DNA from: Setaria digitata
Taxonomy: Eukaryota > Nematoda > Chromadorea > Rhabditida > Setariidae
NCBI GenBank assembly: GCA_003640385.1
Contig: RCAB01000136.1
Span: forward strand, 1-64,000
Direction of reading: 5' to 3'
Length of the DNA: 64,000 bases
The translations under genes and the position numbers were made by a program. This document shows, piece by piece, positions 37,863 to 48,000 of this stretch. The notes below the pieces were generated by a model, which was given only the letters and a program-made list of their open reading frames with translations, was not told the origin of the DNA and ran no database searches. Every line of letters starts with the position of its first letter. The stretch's first letter is position 1.

Positions 37863-38699
37863 ATGACGAGCATTATTTATTTGGTAACCCTGTTATTAAG
37901 TCAAACCATTTGTAAAGCGCAATATCACAACTGTTTCATGTCCGGTAGTGTTTCCGGACGTTCGACATGGTGCGGGGAAAACTCAAAGGATGAGGAGGAT
38001 TTGAAAGATCCGGTGGAGATAATGAAGCGTGCAAGGGAATTTCTTGAAAAGCAACATAGAATTATGCTGGATCCGATGACTTGGACGATACCGCCACCAA
38101 AATCTCCACAACCACCAACATCACCACCGTCATCATCCCCACCAACATTTATTGGAACGACACCTGCAGTAGCTCCTCTTCTTTTAGTTCAGCCTGATGG
38201 AACCGAAGGAAAATCACAATTTCTCCAGCTATATTCAGTTGCACTACCTAACAGTGGCAATGCATTTCTAACTCCTATTGCAGGAAATTCACCAGATCCG
38301 TCGAATTTAAAATTATTACCATTTGTTGGGATAGTTTCTCCTGAACGTGCTCAAGGAATGCAGAATATTCCTACTTCAATTGGACAAACAAATTTGCTTC
38401 TTTCTGATCAAAATTCTCAACTACTACTAAATAATCTTCCTCAACAATTTTCCAATAGACCCCAGCAACTTCAGAATCTAGCAAATTTCGCAACAAATGG
38501 AGTATTTGAGGCTCCTCGTTTACTAAGAATACCACCACCACCTTCACCCCCAAAATCTTTTGCAGAACATCAGAGTCCAAAATTAGAAAACAGTAATGAT
38601 CTGACAGATTTAAATAGTGGTAGGCCAATCAGATTAGTACTAAATCGGTCAGTACCAACAATTCCTTCTCCAAAAGATAATCAGTTAGTCTATAGTTAG
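37863..38699 (+). CDS. Secreted proline-rich protein of unknown function, intronless
   Basis: Not recognised. It is a single open frame of 278 codons plus TAG, read from the ATG at 37863; an upstream in-frame TTG is not a credible eukaryotic start. The N-terminus MTSIIYLVTLLLSQTICKAQ is a good signal peptide. The predicted mature part opens with a short segment holding two Cys (NCF...TWCGEN), then an acidic/basic helix-like stretch (residues about 40-70, DPVEIMKRAREFLEKQHR). A Pro-Ser run follows (about 75-97), then a long low-complexity region rich in Gln, Asn, Leu and Pro, with a second proline run near 225-235 (PPPPSPP). There is no membrane segment and no known domain. The likely fate is secretion into hypodermis, cuticle or the worm's exterior, but this rests only on the signal peptide and composition. 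The absence of introns is unusual beside its many-exon neighbours. The open frame, signal peptide and acceptor support a real gene. Confidence 0.62.
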   Translation: MTSIIYLVTLLLSQTICKAQYHNCFMSGSVSGRSTWCGENSKDEEDLKDPVEIMKRAREFLEKQHRIMLDPMTWTIPPPKSPQPPTSPPSSSPPTFIGTTPAVAPLLLVQPDGTEGKSQFLQLYSVALPNSGNAFLTPIAGNSPDPSNLKLLPFVGIVSPERAQGMQNIPTSIGQTNLLLSDQNSQLLLNNLPQQFSNRPQQLQNLANFATNGVFEAPRLLRIPPPPSPPKSFAEHQSPKLENSNDLTDLNSGRPIRLVLNRSVPTIPSPKDNQLVYS

Positions 38700-39768
38700 C
38701 TTTTCTATGATCCGAATATTTCAGGATTTTCATCGTTTCAGGCATCCTTACTGACGTACTTATTCTCATCTCTTCTATTTTATTATTCCTTATCATAACA
38801 CTGTTATTTGTCATGATTTTGTTCTATTTCAATTGAAAAATTTATAGAAAATATGAACTATTATAGCAGTGATATACCTCCGGATATTTAATACCAGCTT
38901 CCTTCTACTTACCGCTGGCGAGAAATGCATCCTCCTATATTGTAAAACCACTCAACTTTAGCAAGTACCCTTCAAATGGTGATTGGCAGTTATCGTGTAT
39001 CCTTCTTATCCAGCATTTGACTTTTACCGCTTTTAGATCTTGAGGTATAAATATCAGATAAATTGTTCATGTTCATCTGCTTTTTTGTTCATCCTCACGA
39101 AATAACTGAAGTAAAACTTCTTTCGGTATTGTGATAAGCGTGTTTCAAGATTACCTATTTCTGAATTCTCATCCTAAATAAAAGTCATTCATTTCAATAA
39201 GATATGGTCTAACATTTTCTAAGAAAGCACACAGAGCCGAATCTTTGATATATCAAAATTACATATCTAATAACCCAACTTTAAAACACTTAATGAAGTC
39301 TTAGTAGCATCCGTAGGTATTATCGTAAACAGAAAACAAAGCTTTATTCACCAAGTTTTCTTACCACAGAGTAGAAGTAGCAAATACTGTGAGCAAACAA
39401 ATCCTGAACAACACAGAAAAGTTCGTCTTAATAAATCCTAGTATTTTATAACCAAAATTCACAGCATCGAGTACCTCACAATTTCAGAAACGCAGAGTAA
39501 GCAAAGAGATTTTGAACTGTAAAAAAAAAAAAAAATCTCATATTAAATGGTTTTACTTTTCCTTCTTTTAATTTAGAAAATCCAGGGCAATGCAGCGCTA
39601 TTTTATAACAACTAAACGTTGGATGGAATCTTCTTTAATATCCAGAAACTGAGTGCTAATTCTTTGTTTCAATAAAATATAAGGTTGAATGAGACGAAAA
39701 TACTGAAAATGGAGGAGTAAAACTAAAGAGAAAAGAAATCATGATCTGGTGTTAGTCTTAAAGTTCAA
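38700..39768. other. Convergent spacer between secreted-protein gene and CDK
   Basis: The two flanking genes point towards each other, so this stretch should contain both 3' UTRs. AATAAA occurs on the plus strand near 39178 and 39670, and TTTATT (AATAAA on minus) near 39342. No coding exon seen. Confidence 0.6.
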
Positions 39769-41675
39769 TCAATCATCAACTGAAAACACTGCCCGGGGGA
39801 CACTGGCGAAGTATGGATTTTTCAAAAGCTCTTTCGCAGAGATTCGTTTCATCGGCTCATAAGCAATCATTTGCTGCAAAGGATGTGTATGAATAAAACT
39901 AAATAAAAATTTGTACTAAAAGTTATAATGGCAGATTTAATTTTAAAAAAGTCTTATCTGATTTCATTTGAGACATTCCCTACCTGAACGATTTTGATAC
40001 CATCAGCATCCATGAAGTGGAGAAGAATTTTAGGAAGATAGTCCTTGTTCCAATTATGGAAAGCTTCTGAATATTCCGGCAGATCTGCGAATTCCTTCCA
40101 CGTTTCTTCACTTGGAGTCGATAGCATGCTAAAAATAAGGTAATGGAAAATAATGAAACGAAGAAAAAAAAGAAAACATTGTATCATTAAGCAAACCTGA
40201 AGATGCGGAAAATCTGATCCATATCAGAACAACCCGGAAGCAGCACCCGTTTCGTCGCCATTTCAGCAGCAATGCATCCGATACTCCACATATCAGCTTC
40301 TTTTGTATAACGGGTATAACCGAGTAGTAATTCAGGAGCTTTATAAAAGAGAGTGGTACTCTGCAAACGATATCAAAACACGGGAGCGAGTATTAGTTTG
40401 CTGGGACAGTGAAAGTAATAGGAAAATAACCTTTTCTGGAGAGTATGTTTGTGGTGTGTTAACTGTCCTGCCAAGACTGAAGTTAGCAAGCTTAAGACCA
40501 CCTCTATAGTTAAGAAGTAAATTTTCTGGTTTCAAATCACGATGCAGAACACATCTTTGGTGGCAGAAATTAACAGCTTGAAGGATCTGGCACAAATACG
40601 ACTTCTGCTGTAATCACATGGATTTAATAGTGCTCATAACTTAAATTCCAAATACCAGATAAAAGTTAGAAAATTTAATCTGTGAAGCTCCCAAAAAGAT
40701 CAATAGAAGAACCATAGTGACCTCAGCTCTGTCCATCAATTTGCCTTTAGGAATATTATTAATGCAAGCCTTCAGATTCATATTAACAAATTCAAACACC
40801 AAATGTAACTGATTCTCGTCCACTATCACATCTTCAAGACTGCAAATCATTTTTATATGGTCCATACCACTATAATAGCACCAACCAATTAACGCAGATA
40901 ATCACAGGTTCTAGAAACTCAAATTCTAAATATTTTAAGAGCAACATTTCAACTCTACTGTAGTCCTGGAATTGCGAACAACCAAAATGCAACACTTTCT
41001 GGCTGTACATTGATTGTGACTGTATATGAGTTCCATAAAACTGCTACACTGTCGAAACTTATCTATCTCACTGATTCAAACTAATAATAATTGATCAAAT
41101 ACAACTTCTCGTTATGCCTAATACGAATTATATCTGTGGTTAGAAAAAGGAAATTTCTATTAAGTCTCGACTTGCAGTAGATTTATTAGTAACTGCTTGC
41201 AGTAGATTTATTAGTAACTAATCCAGTAGATTTACTTGCAGTAGATTTATTAGTAACTAATCCAGTAGATTTACTTGCAGTAGATTTATTAATAACTAAT
41301 CCGGAAGTAAGATATCCAGAAAAACTTTAAAAATTTTGTCAGTACAGTAGAAAAACATACAAAACAATGTTCGGGTGCTGAAGTGACTTGAGAAGTGTAA
41401 TTTCCCGTATCGATGTGGACGGTATGCCGCTTTCAAAGGTTGAATTTATTTGGACTTTCTTGATTGCGACCAGATTTCCTGTGCGCCTATCGATAGCCTT
41501 GTAGACGGTGCCATACTCTCCTAATAATATTTAAGAAGCAATCACTGATTTTTCATGGCATAGTTCAGTTTAAAATATCTCCTTAAATCTTATAAAGTGA
41601 ATTTAACTAACCTTCACCGATCTTGTTAATTTGAATATAATAATTATTCCAAGTATCCGACGAATCTGAACCCAT
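39769..41675 (-). CDS. CDK1/2-like kinase with an NFS motif in place of DFG
   Basis: Cyclin-dependent kinase family, 310 aa, normal family length. Exons in coding order: 41675-41612, 41520-41361, 40839-40722, 40607-40431, 40360-40197, 40128-39984, 39873-39769; all phases agree. Seen: Gly loop GEGEYGTVY (residues 20-28), VAIKK (Lys42), cyclin-binding helix PSTSIRE (55-61), HRDLKPEN (136-143, catalytic Asp138), KLANFSLGR (153-161), APE (181-183) and DMWSIGC. The metal-binding DFG Asp is Asn156 and the Gly is Ser158. The CDK1 Thr14 position is Glu, Tyr15 is kept, and the activating Thr position appears to be Ser (TYSPEK). Known for the family: PSTAIRE-type CDKs pair with cyclins to drive the cell cycle. 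Inference: a diverged paralogue with weak or no catalysis, or one that uses metal differently. The acceptor ttttccag lies 7 nt before the ATG. KDM3 is divergent. Confidence 0.9.
41171..41304. repeat. 39-bp tandem repeat (minisatellite)
   Basis: Unit cttgcagtagatttattagt plus 19 further bases. Repeat starts are at 41196, 41235 and 41274 (exact 39-base spacing), with a shortened copy at 41171. The last copy has a few substitutions. It lies in intron 2 of the CDK gene (40840-41360). Confidence 0.92.
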
Positions 41676-41682
41676 TATTAAA

Positions 41683-41685
41683 CTG
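41683..41685 (-). promoter_or_regulatory. Candidate trans-splice acceptor before CDK start
   Basis: On the minus strand a pyrimidine-rich ttttccag ends 7 nt before the ATG at 41675. No upstream coding exon is needed, so a spliced-leader site is the simplest reading. Confidence 0.6.
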
Positions 41686-44600
41686 GAAAAGGTAGAAGAA
41701 GTCAATTAAAGTTTGCTTTCTGGGTTTAATTTCAAGCAATCGACGTAAATTATTTCTCTTGAGATGTCTTTATCAGTACACGCATCTATATTTTTTATTT
41801 GTAACAAAGTAGATCGACCCAGTGAGCTATCTGGACTAGTTAGACCGAATTTAACATTCAGTCAACTCAATTGCCATGTAGATATTCGTTATTTCAGTAT
41901 TTAAAACATAGATAAGCGAAATCTAAAAAAAAAAACCTTCAAAAGTATAGAATTTTCCCTTTCCTACAAAAACAAACATATGCGCCACTGCAAATGTTAA
42001 ATCGATGATAATTTATCTTTATGATAAATAATTCCCTAAATAGAAAAAAAACCATAAATATTCACCTTTCTTTTTAATTTTAATACTTAATCTGATCCAA
42101 GATTTTTAAAGTCTTCATCAATCAGTCATATTCACTCCCTATTTCTCCCACTTTAAGCATCTATCTCTTCCATCTCAATATTTCCAACTTCGCGAATTTT
42201 TATAGTTCCCTATCACTATTAATATATTTTTTGCTCCAAATATTAATATTTTTTTCTACTAGAACTTCTCAGAATAGTGACATAACTTACCAGACATGCT
42301 ATCGTTATTGCTACTGCTCTAGATAATCATAGATAACATCTGAATCTTGAGTGTAAGTCAGAAGAACAGCTTTCAATAAATTTACATAATCTCACTCCAA
42401 GTATGCACTTGCTTCAGTAAAGGAAAAATAATGGAAAGATATATTTACGGTTTCCTATCATAGTTTCGCTTCAATGGCAGCCTGAAAGTCCTAAATCTTA
42501 GCCCTACTTTTATTTCCTAAAAGCTGCCAAGTGTAGGTGCATCGTATATATTATTTCTGTCAGTACAATTTGTGCTATTCAGTTACGAAAGACGCCTTTC
42601 CTTCTCGTTAGTGAAGCAATCGGGAAATCTCAAATGTGTTGCATGATCAGCCATCTTGAACGGGAACGCTTAAGAATGCTTTCAACAGAAACAGACACTT
42701 CCTAGATTAGCACGTTCTGTCATCATTAATAGCACACGAAATAACTGCATCCCTAATATCACGGGCAGAATAACCAGCAATCCTCAGTGATGATTGGCTA
42801 CAGTAGGACTTCATTAGGAGGCATACATCCTATACCGTAGACAAGTGAACTTGAGAACTTCCAGTTATATCTAGCCAAATGCTTGAACTAGGATTATAAT
42901 TGTACCTCTACTCTTCTGATAAGTGATAAGCACAGGTAGACAATGACAAAAGAAGAAAGAAAGTCCACAGCATACGAATCGCACCAGAAATGAAGAGTTC
43001 ATGCTTGGAATAGCTGCGTACGTGACTTTCGGTAAGAAAGCCATTTCAAGCACTTACGGGCCAGAGACGGCAAATTGGGGTGGCTTCACGAGGCATGAGA
43101 GGGGGAGGGGGCGGTGCTTGCACTTAGGTTTGGTCTCCTCTCTTCCTTTTATCGCGTTCGTAACTTGGCATGAGTGCTCGCTATGTACGTTGACTGCGTG
43201 CATCTACGCGTACGCCTAAGTACACGTAGATCGCACGGAAATTGCTCCTACGCTACGTCTAGATACGAAAGATACAATTGCTCTTAGCTGACAACGTGAA
43301 AGTTTGTGAGTACGGGTTTGCATATGAATGGAAAGACAGACGCAAGAAAGTTTATAAATATATGCAAATTTTACCAGTAAGTCATTTACAGTGTTTGGAT
43401 CCGTTGGAAACGGTTTGATATTGCAATTCGGTATGCTGCGAGTACGACTACGTGTAGGAGGAGTGTGTTTTTGATACTCGAACTTATTTTAAAATCGTTA
43501 TTTTTCCAATAATCTCGTAAAATCTTGAATGTCGTTTTCGTAAAGCTGCGATAGAATCCTGCATAAAAGGTCGGCATGTCATAAAAGGTCAAACAAGAAG
43601 AGGATTTGCTTCAAAATTTTAATAGAAAATAAGGCTGAGTTGAAAAAGGAGAAGTTATGCATAGCTGGATTAATCTAATCTTAAAATCTTGCATCGAGTC
43701 ATAAGTTTGGGCCAATACCATGGTAGAATTTCAGCAAAATTGTTAGATAAAGTAGATCTCCTGATTTATTCTTTAAATTAGTTGAAATATTGAGGTAAAT
43801 TTCATTTCCTTTCGTTTTCCATCTTCTTTTGAACTAATTTTGGCAACCTCTCACGAAATGAAAACTAGCTCTTCAAAAATATCGTCGACTATGACTATTT
43901 TCTCTGTTTTCAATGACAAAAATTTTCCCGAGAAATCTGTTAAGCATTTTGAAAAGTCTTAAAAACATATCTTTTCATATTTATAATAGATATTCGTGAG
44001 AATTGAATGGTGATTTGGTTAACGAATTATATGGCTCCTTAGAAGAAGTACGTGATGTATCATCGATTCACTTTAATAGCCTGTTGCTTTGCTAACCGGT
44101 AGGACTTATCGTCTTTCCATCATTTACGTTAGATCTTTCGCGGCTTGAGTGAAACAACATGGTTCCAGATATGAGATGCAAATAGGTAATTCGAATTTCC
44201 AAAAAGGCCGATACAATGCATCAGAAATGAAAGTGTGAAATGTTATTTTCTTCAGGAAACAAGCGCACAGAACCCCGGCCAAGCTGAGGATGGTTGAGTG
44301 ATTCATTTGAAAATCCGACTTATAGGTATTGGACTAGAATTTAAGGGTGTCATCTAAGTATCTAAGTTTCTTTAAGAAATGCGACTGGATCTGGCGTATA
44401 ACATGTTTCTATGTTTCGGGTTCTTACTCTTAGAAGAGTAGAAGTAGAGGAAAGTGTGGTCGAAGTATTCCCAGTGGTAGCTCAAGTTCACAATATCAGT
44501 TAAGTTGTCTCCTTCATAGTATCCAGCAACTTACAGTACTCACTCCAGATAATTCAATTCAACACGATACTTGCATCGAATTACCACCATGTAACCTATT

Positions 44601-44992
44601 AGATAATGCACATATTTGTTGATCGGACGGGCCGTCGATTATTGATTCTGGCAACTCGAAAACAAATTCAGGAATTGAGGAAAGATAAACTGAGGAATAT
44701 TTGTTGTATCATAATTCTTGGCTTTCCGTTTTATCGTGCTTTCTATTTATTTCTTTCAATTCTGTAGAACTTCTCTACTGTTACTTTTTTGTCCAAGTAA
44801 TATCTACCCTTACTCTATCATTTCCATGATATTCCTGCCACCACAACGGTGAAATGAAGAGGTAGCACACAATCCAGGTATGTATTAAGCCATAAATAAC
44901 ATCGTCCGGAAGATGAAGTTTGGTTTGCATTCTTCTGCATTTCTGTGTTTTGACCGTTACGCTTTTCAAAAGTTAACTTATTTATTAATCAC
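41686..44992. promoter_or_regulatory. Divergent CDK/KDM3 control region with CpG-rich core
   Basis: The CDK gene (minus) and KDM3-like gene (plus) start on either side of this 3.3 kb spacer, and no exon was recognised in it. Its centre, about 43000-43270, is clearly richer in GC and CpG than anything else non-coding nearby. It contains a G-run with an Sp1-like box (ggggcggtg, about 43109-43117) and an imperfect hairpin (gtgcatctacg at 43198-43208 with cgtagatcgcac at 43225-43236). The rest is AT-rich. A shared promoter is inference. Confidence 0.45.
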
Positions 44993-44994
44993 AG
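44993..44994 (+). promoter_or_regulatory. Candidate trans-splice acceptor before KDM3-like start
   Basis: The acceptor tttattaatcacag ends 9 nt before the ATG at 45004, which opens the first exon. There is no upstream coding exon. Confidence 0.5.
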
Positions 44995-45003
44995 GCTCGA
45001 GCT

Positions 45004-48000
45004 ATGGCAGCTGTTGATAAGCGTCATCCTGAACATCTTACTACGTAAGATTTTTGAATTAATTCTTATACTTCATCACATAAATCTGTTCAGGAATCTG
45101 AGATTTGGTAACTTTTACGTTTAACACGGCACAATGTGAAAAAAAATTGAACAGGGATATCGTGAGATTTGATAGATAGCTGTGGGTTACTGAAGATCTC
45201 CTGTTTTATTTAGTATTTTCCAGAAACACTGGAGAAACTGCTGGATCACTAGATGGAGGGCCGAACAATGGCTGGAGTAAGTGTTTTCTTTTATGGATGT
45301 TTTTTTTTTTTTGAAGTGGTTTTGGCTGTTTTACTCTACAATTGTATCGAAATTACCGAATTTGACTGGCGTTTAGTATGTCTGTAAAGCATTCCATATA
45401 CAGTTTCTGTGAGAGCTTAATAAAGATGAACACACTGCCGTAACATGGTGCCCAGTGTGCTCATATTTGAAACTTCAACCGAATCGTTTGGCCTTTTTTT
45501 TTCATTTTCCCTTGAATGCTTTTTATCCAAATCTCACTCAAGTTTAATGCTTGTATTTTTTGTCAGTTGTATCCTATAGTATAGTGTCCATGTATTCTGT
45601 GAGCTTATATAAGTAAAGTAGTATCGATATTTAGATGTACAGTCTCATGTGGCAATACCGAACAAAAGACCGAGGGTTGGGATCGACCCCATTTCTGATG
45701 TTGATATGTCTTATGATGAAGGAACTCGCGCGATGGAAAATGAGGCAGTCACTTATGGGGAAATCATTGGGGAACGCGTTATCATGCCACATAGTGATTT
45801 TTCTTTTCACAATTTTTAAATGGAATGTTTTGGTTTAACTTGGGAGCATAAAATATCAGTGAATTTTTTGATGAATAAGACAGTGGGAGGTAGAGATGAA
45901 GAAGAAGATATGATGTAGAGATCGTAATTAAATTTGTGAAGATTGTTTATTGCCAACAAACGTGTTTAGGATTACGTCGTGGTGGTCAGAATTTGAAGGA
46001 AAAAACCCCTGCAAAAACTATCACAAGTGAATATTTAATTAATATGGAAATAATCTATTGCCTTTGCATCTTTCTTTTTTATCCTTTTCGTTACTTTTTT
46101 TTTCTGGAGGAGCAAAGATTGTCATAATTTGCTATAGATTTCTACCTGATATCACTTTTACATATTGTGGCTCTGCAGTCTTGCATATTATTACTGCAGG
46201 TAACAAAGTGAAAGACGAAATTGTACAAAGTCGCTATAACGAACCGAAAAAATACAAATATTTCCGGGAAATGGTGGAAAGATCGTGCAACCTGACAAAC
46301 TGGCGTTTACAGGTTCGGTAAAATTCCATAAAGTTTTAGAGGATGCCTTAATGGACTGAAAGCGGCTTGAAACCAAAAGAAGAATGAGATTGGTGCATAT
46401 TTGCGGTCATAGTTTTTTCTGCTATGAATTAACAGAACAATACAGTGATATAATTTGTTGTTGACATTTGTGATGATCATTCGGTAGGCTTTGAAATTGC
46501 GCACTTTTTCCTCGTTCTGAGAACTGATCTTTGAGGAAAAACCGTGTGCAGTTTCCTGTTATGGTCCTTGTATAGTTTGCGCCACTGTAAAGGACAAAAA
46601 TAAAATCATGGATTGCCGTTTCCATAATCGCATGTTGTGAGTTTTTTATTGATTTATGGGACTAATCATGACGGTCTTCATACACAATCTATCTATTTTC
46701 TCCCTACATTTCTATTTTTTCCTCTCACAACTATTATACATACAAAACAGTCCTTCAAAAAGACCGTAGAACTCGGTATTATTCCTTTCAGACTTTCAAA
46801 TTTGAGAACTTTTCAGAAAAAAAAAACCTTTCAGACGTGATCGTGACAACCCACGTTTATGCCGTCGTCTTTTAATTAGCGATATAGAAAGAATTAAGTC
46901 GACGATTTTATTGGATGAGGTGCACATTCGCATGGAACAGTTCATCGATGAAAAGTTCACTACAGGTTTGATCATCTTATATTAATAATGGTCAGTGAAG
47001 AAAAAAGATCTGACAATTTCTAAGGCCTGGAGGTCCTCTCCATGTGTATAATTTAATGAAAAGAAAGGCAAAACAATTTTTTTTTTTTAGGTAAACCAAA
47101 GGAGAAAGCAGAGGCGGCTCAGATGGCTGCTTATGTCTTACAGTGTGTGTGTTCGAATTACAAGAAGGTAGTTCGTCGTGAAGAAGAGGCCAAGTTAGGT
47201 TTCTTTGGTAAGTTTATTAATTTATCTTCTGGGAGATGAATGTATAAACAATTTTCATCCGGAATTCAGAATAATACTCCAGGCTCTGGTTATCGAACTT
47301 CATATTTAACTTTATGATATATATTATTTCAAACTTTATTTAGAAAGGCTGCAAATGCTATGAATCACGAAATCTAGATTTTTTTATCTGTATTAACGAG
47401 TATCCCCAAAAAATGTGTCTTAGTGCAGTGGCATAGCTATATGATGATTGTATATCATCCCTTGATAGAGGATAAGTAAATCAACTGTAGAACCATTTCG
47501 TTTGAATATTTGCCAGACTTTTAACCTTATTTTCTACATATTTATTGTAGAGGGAGAAGCATTCTACAGTCATGCGTTCGGTGCGAAGCAAGTGTGTGAC
47601 GCTTGTCGATTCGCGATCTTAAATGCACATTTTTGTTGTAGAATTTGTGGATTAGAATTATGCACGATGTGCTACAAAGAATTGGCTGAAAAAGGCATGC
47701 ATAATATATTATTTATTTTCTTTTTTGCTCTGTGATAAAATTTCAATTATTCAAAGGAACTAGAACTGTCTATAGTATGATAAATTCCGTGAACTGCTAA
47801 GTGATGTATAGAACTAAATATTGAAGATTTAAGCAAAATGAGGCATCCTTTGTATGTATTATAAAGTATTTTTGCTGTTTTTATTTAAACTTATTTCAGT
47901 AGCTAAGTTTATCAGTATATATAACTTCAGTGTGGTCAGTAATGTAACTTGAAATAGGAATATTTTTGCAAGTGTCCTCGTGACTGACTTTTATTGTTCA

